Positions 10,224 to 22,482 of a stretch of 64,000 nt of DNA are shown piece after piece (the stretch's first letter is position 1; each line of letters begins with the position of its first letter). Made by a program: the position numbers and the translations under genes. Source of the DNA: Turnera subulata (Eukaryota; Streptophyta; Magnoliopsida; Malpighiales; Passifloraceae). The notes under the pieces are model-generated. The model made no database searches and was not told where the DNA came from. It was given only the letters and a program-made list of their open reading frames with translations. The stretch covers positions 319,615 to 383,614 of the forward strand of contig JAKUCV010001512.1 of the NCBI GenBank assembly GCA_028386065.3, in the 5' to 3' direction.

Positions 10224-12386
10224 AGATTGTAAGTATCGGTGGTTAGATTGTGTTGTTAGGTAGTTTTAGTTTGGATTAGCATCAGGCTTTGCCGTTTGTC
10301 TTCTGCTTGAAACAAGTGGTTACTATTCCTTTTGGCTACTGTTGGTGATTGCTGATTAGTTCAACTTATATTGCCCAAATTATATATGTGCTTATGTAAT
10401 TGCAACTGTGGCAGGATACTGTCTATTGAGCTATGCTGGTGAACCTGCGTATATCTATGGATGATTTTGTTGAAATTTCCACTTTTCTGTGAGTTTGGTT
10501 TCATAGTCTTAAATTATTAGGCATGTTTGCTGTTCCTCATCCCGTTTGCATCCTCAACCTATTTGCACTTTATATAGTGTGTCTATGTGGTTATATCTTT
10601 GCAGTGGATGTGGCGTTTGCGCCTTTGTCTTGGCATGCGGCATTTTTTTGTCTGTACGTCATGCCATCCCCAAACTTCTTCAAATGTGTATTAGTTGATG
10701 ATCGAGATAGCTCCCCTGCACAAACCCTTTTCTTTCCTGTATTCTTCACCTGAGAAGCAGGAGCAGAAACTTGTTTTGGTTACCCTTCATTTTGATATGA
10801 CTTGTTTTCCCTGCTTCTCTGGTTGAACGTTTTGCCTTCCTCATTTTGCTCATTTTTCATGATGAAACTGCTGTATCTTGTCCTTGGGGTTGAAGTATTT
10901 TTCCTCCATCCTTGTTTCCCTGGATGAGGCTAAGTTGGACCTAAGTGGAATGCCTTTTAGTTCAGTTCAGCATGAACTGAAAGCTGCTCAACGACTGATT
11001 TGCTTTTGTATATGCTGTTTCTTTCACTTTAGGGTTACTGGCCAAATATGACATGTAAAAATGTGACCCGAGTTCAATTCTATTTTAACTCTTTGGATAT
11101 GCATCTTCTCTCTGCAAGTCTCACAAGGAAAACAACTGAAAGTCAAAAATGAAGAGTGATATGGCATCTAACTTGTGGACACAGACTATGGAATATGGCA
11201 AGTTCCATCTTGGAACTTATTGCCAACAGTGACTGTTAAAGTGGTAGTTTGTGCTGCGAATCATTCATCCGATTTCGCTCATAAACTTCTGGTATAAGGC
11301 TACTGCTGGATCTCATAAGGATAATGCATTTTATGTTTATGAATGCATCTTGGTGTTTTCTTGGCATTCAATTTTTCTGCTTGTTAGGGACACTGAGGGC
11401 ATTTCGTTAAGTGGTATGTTCTGCTTTCTAATTGCACACACATCTTAGAACATTTTGTAGTGAATCAATTTAGACGTTTTGGACTTGCCCGAAACTGTTA
11501 TCTGAGAACATCAGTTTGTTTTAATCTCCCTCTCACACGCACATATTCATAAGAGAGCTCTCTGTCTGTTGGTAATGTAATAAAAGACGCTAAGAGTTTT
11601 TCTTGGTCAGGCATAAAATTGATTCATATTGCACTGACAGGTTCCTGGAATTAGCGGATGCAGTGGGCTGAATGCCAAATCCAGTGTTCCATTATATGTG
11701 GCGCATTGAACAGGCACAAGAAGGGGAAGACAACAATTTAATGAGTTGGCTAGGAGCCCCTACAAAAGTTGGAGTCTTAAATTTATAAATTGCAGGATTT
11801 GCTACTCATGTTGCGTCAGAAGTGTTAAGACTCGGCATTTGTGGAATGGTGCCCAAGGTGCTTAAGTTGTGACTAGTCAAGTGTCAACCATCTATGATTG
11901 AAGGCCGAGTCTGTCATTCTCAGTTTCTCTATCAAGATCTAAACAGTGCCACAGCATTGGTTGAGTGACTTTGACTCTTTTTCCCGGAGATGTCTAGCAG
12001 CCAAAACCTGCGACCAAATTCTTTAGGTCTTAAATGGATTTCGCTGGTGGTTTCCATTTGATCAGTTATGCATCTCTTATCTGCGGCCTGTTGGTCTTGG
12101 GTTTCTGTTACAATCCACCGTCTTCTTTTTTTTTAAGCTCATATTCTTTCTAGCATTGTGATGCATCTAAAAAGCGTTTGATATTCGAGATCTTGTTGCA
12201 TAAAACAATTTTTTATAAAAAAAATACGAGCTGCGAGATGCAGAAGAACAAATTATTACAATGCTTATTTGGAGATAAAATTGAAAATATGTCCCGTCAA
12301 TTATTCAACAGGAAACTGGAATGCAACATTCTTGTGTAGAATTCTTCTCCATTGATTTCCCGCTGCTCGTAGAACCTTCATAATCT
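10224..12386. other. Intergenic, convergent 3' ends of ISY1 and the glucanase gene
   Basis: It contains the 3' UTR of ISY1, possibly with a UTR intron between GTAAGT near 10233 and an acceptor near 11640, and the 3' UTR of the minus-strand glucanase. Short frames inside have no recognisable product. Confidence 0.5.
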
Positions 12387-13956
12387 TCAAACAGTTGCGC
12401 TAGGAAATTGGCATGTCGGGCGGCCTACCCATGGTAACACCCAGAACAAACACAAAAAAATAGATTAAGTTAGAATTGAATGCTTGTAAGCACAAATCCA
12501 CAATCATTGATGCAGTAGCAAAAAATTATCAAAACTTACTTGGATTTTTGGTTGTCAGTTCAGCAAGTCCGTTGAAGTAGCAAGTGGCGCCTTGGCTTCT
12601 AAACTTTGCATAGTATGAGCTAAAAGCATAATCTGCATGAGCAGTCAAGGATACCGGATCATAACATTCATTGCCAGGCGTTAAGGCATCACAGGTCCCA
12701 TTACCATGATTGCATGCAAAATCCAATGCTGCCCTCAACCGTGTCAAATTGGCCCCTTTAACTACTACGCACCACAACTTGCCCCTGAATGGTCTGTTAT
12801 TACGCGCAGCTGGTAGTGGAGGATAGTCTGCCAATGATCGGTTCCCTGTCAGGTCAATTTCGTATACAGGCTGACCACTTGGGCGCAACAAACCCCAGTG
12901 ACGCTCTGTTCCGGCACCGGGTTTTTGGTTCTCATCAAACAATGCGAAAAGGAAAGTTGGTATCTCTGCACCACGCCTAGCTGGGGTGCCAACGGGTTGC
13001 CTGGAAGTCAATCTCTTAACAAGATTGCGATTGTAAGTAGCTGCATTGTAAATGTTAGCACCATGTTGATCAACGTCGCCTGCATTCGGCCAGCCGGTTT
13101 CGGATATCAAAAGCTTGATGTTGGGGTACCCAAGATTGGTCATGGCAAAGATTACAGAGTCAAGCATCATGTCAAGGACGTTGGCATATTTCAACTGACT
13201 ACTGGGGTCAGTATAGGTGCGGTTTGACGTAAACAGCGCAAAATCAAGGCTTATGTTGTTGGGACTAGCTGACCAGGCAAAGTAAGGGTAGACATCAAGG
13301 CAGAAATATGAGTTGGTGCTGTTTAAGAATTTCAGCAATGGTACCATCACCGCTGCAATGTCTGACCTGAATGTTCCACTTGATGGGGGATGTGATGTAC
13401 GCAGCACGTCCATGGCCAGAGGGGTACCTATCTTGATGTTTCTGATGTCGTGTGATGCAAGAGAGCTCTTAAGCTTACGCATTGCGGGCACAAGATTTTG
13501 CCAAATTTGCTTGTCTTGGTCTGAAGAATGGCTGAAGACTTCGTTGCCTACAAGCAGGAACCGAATCATGGTCTCAGGGTAGTAGGGGATGATATTGTCA
13601 CGGACCCAGCTGTTGGCCACACTCTGGTTGGAAGCAATGCTGATGATTTGACTGTTTGGGACCGTGATTGCTACGTAGATGTTGGTTCCTGACAACAGTT
13701 TCAAGATTTCAGGGTTGGCATCATAGATCTTCACACGTCCTGCTTTCATGGACTTAAGATGTTCTATAGACTCATACGGGCTTGGCAAGTTGCTCCCCAG
13801 CCGACCGTAATTTACTCCAATCTTGTTCAGAATCTCTGCATCTGTTGACGTGAAAGGTTAGTACACAAGAAAATGGGGGAAGAGAGGCATACATTGTTTA
13901 GCATTCTTACTTGAGCAGGCAACGAGAAAGAATAAGGCGAAAGCAAGACCGGCCAT
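12387..13956 (-). CDS. Secreted glucan endo-1,3-beta-glucosidase, GH17 plus X8 (CBM43)
   Basis: Three exons on the minus strand: 13956-13911, 13841-12540 and 12424-12387, with GT-AG introns of 69 and 115 bases. They encode 461 residues. Residues 1-15 form a short hydrophobic signal sequence (MAGLAFALFFLVACS). The GH17 domain begins at IGVNYGRLGSNLP. The acid/base Glu is about residue 116 in LLVGNEVF and the nucleophile about 263 in ISETGWPNAG. The X8/CBM43 domain spans about 361-448 with its Cys pattern starting LWCVV. The C-terminus ends PTCQFPSATV with no hydrophobic tail, so it is probably soluble in the cell wall rather than GPI-anchored. These enzymes hydrolyse callose-type beta-1,3-glucan at plasmodesmata, in pollen and in defence. 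Exon 1 and exon 3 were found by joining phases; exon 3 restores the usual family ending. Confidence 0.93.
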
Positions 13957-14070
13957 TTCCTTTGCAGCCCTTGTGTTTCCTGAATGAGTTTTTCCCATTG
14001 GATTGATCCTCTTATGATACTGTGATATGAAGGTTTTTTGAAGTGTGAAGTGGTTCTAATGTTTGATGCC

Positions 14071-14078
14071 ATTTTATA
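14071..14078 (-). promoter_or_regulatory. TATA box of the GH17 gene
   Basis: TATAAAAT on the minus strand, 115 bases before the ATG at 13956, at a normal plant distance. Confidence 0.55.
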
Positions 14079-15554
14079 GGTTTGATGGAGCGGATAGGTA
14101 AAGGTTAGATAAGTCTCCATAATTCCAACGAGCTTTCTTTTGCCTGGTAATCTTTGTGAGGGTGTCACAAAGAAATAAATTCTATTCTCTACTGCAGGAC
14201 ACATGAAACGAGCAACAAATGAAAGACACAACTAATGAACAGTGTCTTTGAAAAATGGAAGTTAAAAGATTACACAGTTAGTAAAAGCAGGTAGGCAGGG
14301 GATCATCTTGGGTCCCTTTTATGTTTGGTATTTTTAATTCATGGCTGAACTATGCAAATGCCCATAAGGTGGTTTGGTGGGCAAACCGAGAATTGTATAG
14401 ACCTTCAAGGCAAAGGATTGTGGTAAGTGAGGGAATTAAACTCACTAACAATTGGCCATGCTTAATTATTTTAAGCATCATACATTATGTGTGTGTGGAC
14501 GATGAAATGTGGAGGCTGGAGCACATCTGAGTGCAGTAGCAAATGGTTGCATGCACTACCCTTTGTTTGTCACTTGGATTTTTTAAGTTTCTCCATACTC
14601 TCTTTTTGAATGAGTAGTTCAGGCATAGAATGCGGTGCCCTTGAATTGCATAAAAATAGTCTATTTGTAAACGGCAAAGCATCATATGAGCAACAGGAGG
14701 GTCCAAAATATGCTTAGCTAAACTTTCCTAAGCAGCAATTCTATTATTTCTAAAACATTCCAAAGCATTAGCCAGAGAAGAAAACAGTTTTTGCTCCTTT
14801 TTTGTTTAGGTATCCACATTTGGTGGTTTCCCAACTGTGGACCTCAGAAGCTTTTTGCCCTTGGCTATCAGCTCAATTCAATAGCAAACAAATGTTTGCT
14901 AGAAGTTTAACTATGCACAAGCAGCATGGTTAAAGTCTAACTCTGCCATCTTAGAACTTCAAACACAAAGTCTCGTAACCTTTTACGGAGCCTTGTATGG
15001 GTCTCACTGTAGCTTCTTGATTCTATTACAGCAATGTTAAAACGCCTTTTTATCCCATTGTTACACCAACTTTGATCTCCAGAAGAAGGGACAGTTCATC
15101 ACTGCTTTACCGTAATTACTATTTGAAGTAGAACTTACCATTTATATATAACTTAGCCACATGGATGGGATCTAACAGAGCTACAGCGTTAGAGACAATG
15201 ACCCCTTTCCCCCATCTTCCCGTCTTTGCACGTGAAAGAATCATCCTCCCACAAAACAATATATGGCCACACCATCTCTATACCGTCCATATTGTTGCCA
15301 CCAGTACATAGTAAAGAATCTAGTAATGAATTCATTATTTATTGGATCAAAAAGGACAAATCAAGAGAAACAAAAGTCTTCTTGTTTTTTTATGACCTGT
15401 AACAAACTTCTCGTAACAATGAGGGATACGCACCTAACCGGAATTAAATAGCCACTGGTCTATCCCGTGATGTGCTACTCATAGTCATACACCTGTCTTA
15501 ATTTATCCTCACCATATTTCTTTTACCTCTATCACTCTACGGTACTACTTCCAC

Positions 15555-15560
15555 TATAAA
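15555..15560 (+). promoter_or_regulatory. TATA box of the AGP-like gene
   Basis: TATAAA in the context CACTATAAACTTAT, 43 bases before the end of a short CA-rich leader and the ATG at 15603. Confidence 0.5.
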
Positions 15561-15602
15561 CTTATCTTAGTACTGCTGCTATTCAGTCCATCCAGATCTG
15601 AC

Positions 15603-15938
15603 ATGGCTATCATCACACAATTCTCTGCTACCATATCAATGTTAGTCTTGATTGCTGGTGTGCTATCTGTTGCTGGTCGGCCAACAATTCCAGCTTCTCC
15701 TTCCGTTGTGCCTTATGTAAATGCACCCAATATGTCCTCATTTTTCCCTACTCCAACTCCAAGTGATCAATGGCAACTAGGTCCTTCCTCTCCTCCAAAC
15801 TCAGCAGAATTTGCCCCAGTGCCCAGTTCAGGTGAGTTTATAGGGAAGACTACTTCATCCAGTCCAGCAAAGCTCAATGGTCTTGGGATCTCCTTAGTTG
15901 GTCTTTGTACATTGGTTGCTGTCAAGCTACTAGTTTAG
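15603..15938 (+). CDS. Small AGP-like, GPI-anchored cell-surface protein
   Basis: A 111-residue single-exon protein. Residues 1-24 are a signal peptide ending at a plausible SVAGRP cleavage site. The mature part is rich in Pro, Ser, Thr and Ala (PTIPASPS, FPTPTPS, SSPPNS, FAPVPSS), the kind of dipeptides that are hydroxylated and arabinogalactosylated. The last 20 residues are hydrophobic (ISLVGLCTLVAVKLLV), preceded by small residues (SSSPAKLNG) suitable for GPI attachment. Together this is the plan of a classical short arabinogalactan protein, anchored at the outer face of the plasma membrane. The assignment rests on architecture, not on a diagnostic domain. The start is the first ATG after a TATA box and gives the signal peptide. 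Confidence 0.75.
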   Translation: MAIITQFSATISMLVLIAGVLSVAGRPTIPASPSVVPYVNAPNMSSFFPTPTPSDQWQLGPSSPPNSAEFAPVPSSGEFIGKTTSSSPAKLNGLGISLVGLCTLVAVKLLV

Positions 15939-16493
15939 CTCTTTCCCTTTTTCTGCAAAATTAGTCTCTATTGCAGGTGAGTTGTATCCAATTTGTGTCG
16001 ACATTAGTGTTTATTACCAGTGTAAATTAGTATAATGTGCCTCGAGTACCATCAAGGCATCGACAATGAATGGAGAAATTTTAATTCTTTTTTATGGATT
16101 CCCTACTTGTAGTAGTAGTAGTTGCTAAACTGCCTAAAACATGTTTCGAATGCAATAACCCATATGAGAATTAATGCTTATTTCCAGATTTCACATAACA
16201 GAAATGCAGAATCACAAAGCGCCGCCCTGAATTATTACATGGATCAGACATGATTCAGTAACCAAGGAAATCCGAGGATGTCGGTCGTCCCAATGCAATA
16301 AAACGACCTGTCTCCCACTGTTTTTGCGTCATCATCCCGTTTTTATTGTTTGCTCTAACTTCTAAGCAATTTTCCCGTTATCGGCAACATATCAGTTTGA
16401 GACGAACAAATTTCCCTCCAAAAATCCAGTCGACACTGCATTAAAACTTTTTCAAAGCAGAGAAAGGGAACTAAAAATACCAGTAAAGAATGA
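15939..16493. other. Intergenic, between AGP-like and PPR genes
   Basis: 3' UTR of the AGP-like gene, then the presumed promoter of the PPR gene. No TATA box or other feature stands out. Confidence 0.5.
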
Positions 16494-18544
16494 ATGAGGA
16501 TTCCAAATCCTCACTCATTTATGATCCAAAACCGAAGTTACTCCACGGCAATCAACGCTAACCTGAGAACCTGGTTCGACAAATACTTCGACAAAACCAA
16601 TGTCTCAGCCTGGAACTCGCTCATCGCCGATTTGGCTCGCGGCGGCGACTCGCTTGAGTCTCTCCGCGCCTTCGCTTCCATGCGAAAGCTCAATCTCCGG
16701 CCTACCCGTTCTACGTTCCCGTGCGCGATCAAATCATGCTCGGCTCTGCTCGATCTCTACTCGGGCAAACAAACCCACCAGCAAGCCATCGTCTTTGGGT
16801 TGGAATCGGACCTGTTCGTGTCGTCTGCTTTGATCGATATGTACTCGAAATGTGGGGAATTGAGCGATGCACGTGTTCTGTTCGATGAAATTCCTCGGCG
16901 AAGTATCGTCACCTGGACTTCTCTAATCACCGGGTATGTGCAAAACGACAGCCCTCGCGAGGCGTTGTTTCTGTTCAAGGAGGTTTTGATTGAGGAGGGC
17001 GAAGAAAATGAAATGAATGATCTTTCTGTTGATCCCGGCGCTATGGTTTCGGTTTTATCTGCTTGTTCTCTTGTTCCTCGGAAGAGGTTGACTGAGGAGC
17101 TTCATGGGTTTTCGATGAAGAGGGGGCTGGATATTGATGTGAGAGTTTCCAACACTTTGTTGGGTGCATATGCAAACTGCGGTGAGGTGCGTGTGGCTAG
17201 GAAGTTGTTTGATGGGATTGCTGAGAAGGATACAGTTTCTTGGAATTCTATGATGGCTGTGTATGCTCAAAATGGGTTATCTATTGAGGCTTTTGAGCTT
17301 TTACGATGGATGGTACAGGATGCCGGTGTTAGGTACAATGCAGTGACACTGTCTACTTCTTTATTAGCTTGTGCACATTCAGGGGCTTTACGTATAGGGG
17401 AGTGTATACATGACCAGGTATGCTAATTTATATTTAAGTCTCATTTTTAGAATAATCAAGATTGGGGTCAATGTATAAGTTTGCGTTTTCTTTCTGACAG
17501 GTCGTGAAGATGGGTTTGGAAGATAATGTGATTGTGGGAACATCTATCATTGACATGTATTGCAAATGTGGGAGAGTTGAAATGGCAAGGAAGGCATTTG
17601 ATGGCATGAAGGAGAAGAATGTGAAGACATGGACAGCCATGGTTGCTGGTTATGGAATGCATGGTTGGGCAAGAGAAGCTTTGGATGTTTTCTACAGTAT
17701 GTTAAGGTTTGATGTCAAACCAAATTATATAACTTTTATTTCGGTTCTAGCTGCTTGTAGCCACGCTGGTCTTTTAGATGAAGGTTGGCATTGGTTCAAT
17801 GCTATGGGCCATCAATTTAATGTGGAACCTGGGGTCGAACACTATTGTTGCATGGTTGATCTCCTCGGCCGTGCTGGTTATCTCGATAGGGCATATGCTT
17901 TAATAAAGGGGATGAAGGTGAGGCCTGATTTCGTACTATGGGGTTCTCTTCTTGCCGCTTGTAGAACTCACAAGAATGTGGATCTTGCAGAGGCTTGTGC
18001 TATGGAATTGTTTAATCTAGACCCGAGCAACTGTGGGTATCACGTCTTACTTTCAAACATATATGCAGATGCTGGAAGATGGAAAGATGTTGAAAGAATG
18101 AGAGCATTTGTGAAAGATCGTGGTCTGGTTAAAACGCCTGGGTTCAGTTTGGTTGAACTCAAAGGCCGAGTACATGTATTTTTAGTTGGAGATAAAGAGC
18201 ATCCTCAGCATGAGAAGATATACAAGTATTTGGATGAGCTCATTGTGAAGTTGCAAGAGGCAGGCTATGTCCCTAATATGGCGTCTGTTCTTCAGGATGT
18301 TGATGAAGAAGAGAAGGAAATGAGCTTGCGAGTTCATAGTGAGAAGTTGGCTGTTGCTTTTGGAATCATGAACTCGGCTCCTGCTTCAACAGTTCCGATC
18401 ATTAAGAATCTTAGGGTTTGCGGTGATTGCCACAGTTTTATTAAGCTTATTTCGAAGATCGTTAATCGAGAAATTGTGGTAAGAGACTCGAAGCGATTTC
18501 ATCACTTCAAGGATGGTTTCTGTTCTTGTGGAGATTACTGGTAA
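16494..18544 (+). CDS. DYW-type pentatricopeptide repeat RNA-editing factor (At3g26782-like)
   Basis: Two exons, 16494-17417 and 17501-18544, joined across an 83-base GT-AG intron in phase 0; 655 residues. The N-terminus is basic and Ser-rich ([11 protein letters not shown]), fitting a mitochondrial presequence. PLS-type PPR repeats run from about residue 35 ([12 protein letters not shown]) to about 520, with recurrent [11 protein letters not shown] and [10 protein letters not shown] motifs. E and E+ motifs follow, then a DYW deaminase domain with HSEKLA, the zinc-ligand CGDCH and the terminal CGDYW. Such proteins bind organellar transcripts through the repeats and convert specific C to U. 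Length and N-terminal sequence resemble the Arabidopsis protein from locus At3g26782, next to FUS3 there. The editing target cannot be read from this sequence. An intron inside a PPR gene is less common than an intronless one. Confidence 0.93.
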
Positions 18545-19066
18545 TATGTTTAGAGATGAAACCAGAAATGAATGGCACTGGTAAGTGCAAAATAGTTGAG
18601 TAATCAAGATGGTTCCTTGCAACTTCTACTTTGAATGAATATGCCTGTACCAGCAAGCCGAGTTTTCAACCAAACTGTGAATTCAAAATACAAGCTCTCC
18701 AAATTGCACAACAGGAATGAATGGTGATCGGATTACAATTTTTAGGACTGCTGGTTTGAGAGAAATTCCAACCAGTAATTAACTGCAATTCAACGAGGTT
18801 AAGTTGTCTGACACAATGACTAATGGAATCACTGAAGGATGCTTTGTTCATGGATACTGGTCCAGGTCGTGCCAAATGATAGGACAAAGTACTGAGAAAC
18901 TCTAAAGGTTACTCTTGTGGACGCTGATATATCATGAAACAAAGAGTATAACAACTCTCACAACTATATCAACATGGCCTTACAGCTTTGATGTTAAAGA
19001 TTGGATTTTTATGAACTGCTTACATTTTTTCCTAAGCAGAAAAAAAAACAAGTGAAAGTCAAATTA
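18545..19066. other. Intergenic, convergent 3' ends
   Basis: 3' UTRs of the PPR gene (+) and the NET/KIP1-like gene (-). Nothing else seen. Confidence 0.5.
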
Positions 19067-20108
19067 TCAGCATCCAAGAATATAGCGTGAAAATATTCCT
19101 CGCGGTTGAGATGTCCGCAACTTTTCATGCTTCTCTCCGACCTTTAAGCAGCTGATACAACTCTGGAGTCCCTTGTTCTCAACCTTCAATTGTTCCAGCT
19201 GCAGTTGAAGCCTATCAATTATCTTTTTCTTTTCGATATTTCTTCTTGCTAGCTCTGCCTGCTGCTGCAAATTCTCCTCCATGAGCTTTGTAAACTTGAC
19301 TTCACTCCATGTAGTTTCCTGATCATTACTACCGTCTGAGAAATCTTTGACTGTTGCCTGGACCATCTTCGTTCTCATATCTTCTATTTTCCTGAAACTT
19401 GTCACTTGATTTTCTCTAATTTCAGTATCCATTTCAACTTTCATCTTGCAGTCTTTAGTGGACACCAGCTCTTCTGGTAGCTTGTTCAGGTATGCTTTGC
19501 TGAATATAATGCTCTCATACTCCACGTTATTGTCTCCGATAATGGATTGAGGATGTGAAACGCAAATCTCCAAATCAGCGTTATCGGGGGTTTCTCCAAG
19601 CCTACTTTTATCCAACTTAGACCTCAGCTGTTCACATTCTGTAGCTAAAGAACCATAACAGTTATGGAACTCTTCGAGCATTTCAATGATTTCCTGCCTG
19701 CTCTTGTAATAAGTCTCAGGACTGTCGTCTCCCAAAAGTGTCATCATTGACTTCATTCTCTTGTTCATGTCTGCAATTCACAAAAAGGAAATGAAACAAA
19801 ACAAACCCTGAGCTTATCTTATTCAGTCATGCTCTTAATTTGGCTTCATGTTGTTCCATATAAATTTGGACAAAGGAAGATATATCAGGATATATGAAGC
19901 TTTTCCTTTTGGGTTTTAGGAATAAGACCTTGGTTAATCATTTTATGAACACTTTGTTATGCTTTCATATAGCAAAATTCTATGTTGTTACCAATCTTTA
20001 GACAATTGAGGGAAGAGCAAAGGACTAACCAGATAGGGTTACTTGAAGCCATCGAGACGGCCTACAGTGGCTCTCTGCTGTAGGGCGTGAAGTCTCTGAA
20101 TTCTCCAT
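19067..20108 (-). CDS. NET/KIP1-like actin-binding protein (NETWORKED family, short form)
   Basis: Two exons on the minus strand, 20108-20030 and 19770-19067, joined through GTTAGT...GCAG to give 260 residues. The join restores SRWLQVTLSDMNKRMKSMM followed by SPETYYKSRQEIIEMLEEF and YGSLATECEQL, the pattern of the NET actin-binding (NAB/KIP1) domain. The usual N-terminal triple-Trp start is absent, so the NAB domain is shorter than in NET1 or NET2 proteins, or a further upstream exon was missed. The rest is acidic and Glu/Gln/Lys-rich; residues about 195-240 look like a coiled coil. NET proteins link actin filaments to membranes such as the nuclear envelope and tonoplast. The short length suggests a NET3-type member. 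No disrupting change is seen. Confidence 0.75.
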
Positions 20109-22482
20109 GTGAACAAATGTTTCCAGAGACTGGAATCTATTTTGGGTTTTAAAAGCAAACAAAACAATAATAGACGTTAAGAATTTTGAATGCTTTAAAT
20201 GCAGGATAGAACCTACAAAGAGAGATTCCTTTCCTCTTAGAGCAACTACGCATCAATGTTACCTATTCGAATGCATCTTTCAAGAGATGCGATCGATCCT
20301 GGGGCATAACGGTAGGCTTGATTTTCTCTGTAACTCTCCTGGATTTCAGAAACCACATTAAATGCAAAGGTTTTAAACTTGGTATTTGGTTGGTTTTGGG
20401 CCTCTTCGTCGAGCATGTTGGTATTTCTTTTTTTTTTTTCCTGAAATAGTAGATGGTAGTTGTTGATCAGTATCATGTTTATTGGCGCCTTCGTATATAG
20501 ATTTATCAACTTATTTCTTTCTTGTTGAGATAGGATCGTAGGAAAGAAAGAAATAGAAAAAAAAAAGTAGTGGATGAAATAGCTTTAGTATTTGCGATGC
20601 CCTCTTACACAAGGGCTAAAAATTCTTGTGTGACAAGTTACAATAACCAACTGTGGTGAGACTGAGACCCATGGCTCATTTATGGAAATACATGAATTGC
20701 AAGTTATATTGACAAGAACGAGCTTCTGCGTCTTGTAAAGCTTAAAAGCTACTTTCATGAGTAGAACTAAAATTCACACCTTGACAGTGACACAGTTTTG
20801 ATTTTTAATATATCTCCCTTCCCCTTTCCAGGCCTAAAGTTCATGAAAATAAAGAAGCAAGCTGAATTAATTGCGGCACAATATCAGATATTTGTCTGCA
20901 AAAAGAAAGAACACTACAAGACTGTTACCAAAAGAAAAGGTAACGACATTACAATCGATACCCAATATGTGGGAATTCTTTGCCTGCTAAAAAAATTATC
21001 TCATTCGGCTGCAGGGCTATATAGCCATTCAAAAAGTGATGCTGGTGATGGAATTGATCCTTCCTCACCGAGCAAAAATTATTGGATGAGGATTTCTTTC
21101 TAGATTTTTTTTGTCCAGAAGGCTACAGCTGACTAGATCTTCAACCCCGAAGTCGACCATCGTAGCAGTGAGCTAATGTTTATTGGTGAAATGGAATAGA
21201 GGTGACTATGATATAGTAGGATGGCAATGTTGAAGACCTAACGCTGAAGCAATTTTCGAATGGTTTTTGGGTCATAATCTGGATTGGACTTTCTAGATTC
21301 TTCTCCTCCCACAAAAATGGGCCGACCAAGTAAACATACTGGTCCGTGTTTTTTCCTGTTTGGACTACTGAGTTTGACAAGCATGAACCATACGGAAACG
21401 ATTTGACTTCCAACAAGAATTAATTTGACCTGCAAGGAATTAAATTATTTTATCGCCATGGCCTGTGGTTGTGAGAAATGATGCAAGGAGTTGTGTAATG
21501 GCAAAATGATGTAAGGTCTTATGTTGCGTGACGTCTGATATCATGGGCAGGAAAAAGAAGAATGGGAAACTCAAACAAACGATAACATTTGTGCTCGACA
21601 CAAAGTTGGTTTCATTTCTCAATCACCCTAGATAGGTTTAGTCTTCCATTTTTTTCCTTTGACAATATTTGTCTGGAAAAATTAGCTGGTTAATTATTGA
21701 ATTTTGGTAAACGAAAAGATGGTGAATAAATCTCCATATGAGCAAATCTTAATTTTTTTCACCCATAAAGCTGGAAATTTGTTTGACTTTATGTGCAGTG
21801 ATATTATCAAAGACTATATATTTATTTACAGGAACCGTTCAAAAAAAGCATACATGATCGGGGAATATGCCATCGACCCTGCCAGCGTTGCGTTGCCTTT
21901 GAACTCGCGCCTCCATTTGCTCTTTCCAACAATAATCGTCTACAAGGTCTCTACATACCCCCTTCCAACCCATGAAATTACACGCCTACCCCTTTCGTCG
22001 AATCAAATGCATTTCTTCGTTTATGACTATGAATTGTTTCTATTTCTTATTTGAACTTTTATAAAGAATATGGCTGTGAAATTTGAATTTGAGAATTTTA
22101 ATTCTAAAAAAAACCAATGCATTTGAAGAAAGAATTTTTCAATGGCATTTAAGAAAGGCAAGAATTTTCAAAAATTCCCACCTAAACTATGAAAAGGCAA
22201 CCCAACATTCATTCACTGCACAGCCCTAACGCAGTGGCTATTAACCGTAAATAAACGAAGAGGGAAGGGCCTTTCCCATCGTATAAATCACGCGAGAGTT
22301 TGGCCAATAAAAGCTGGAAAGGCCTTACTAACCTCTCCCTCTCTCAACCAAACGCAATTGTCAGCGAGAGAAAGGCAGAGAAAGAGAGAGAAAAACTTTT
22401 CTCTCCAATTTCCCATCATTTCTCTCGCTTCCTTGCATAGAAGAGGAAAGAATCCCTCATTTCTCTCTTTTAACACTCAAAA
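20109..22482. other. Intergenic, upstream of NET-like and phosphate-carrier genes
   Basis: About 2.4 kb of AT-rich sequence between divergent genes. Small frames at 20246-20509 (-) and 20798-21103 (+) have no recognisable product. The last 200 bases are the pyrimidine- and GA-rich leader of the phosphate-carrier gene. Confidence 0.5.
22282..22288 (+). promoter_or_regulatory. TATA box of phosphate-carrier gene
   Basis: TATAAAT in CGTATAAATCACGCG, about 195 bases before the ATG at 22483. It is followed by a leader rich in CTCTC and GAGAG tracts, common in highly expressed plant genes. Confidence 0.55.

Larger units (their letters stand above)
13957..15602. other. Divergent intergenic region, GH17 gene and AGP-like gene
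   Basis: Shared upstream region of two genes pointing apart. It has the TATA boxes of both and otherwise AT-rich sequence with no convincing coding frame. Confidence 0.6.

Noticed and set aside
11673..11790. Short open frame of 38 codons after a possible splice acceptor downstream of ISY1
   Set aside because: Too short and without homology that I recognise; more likely 3' UTR.
20246..20509. 87-residue frame upstream of the NET-like gene
   Set aside because: Composition is gene-like toward its end, but I could not join it in phase to the NET exons or recognise a family. It may be part of the 5' UTR.
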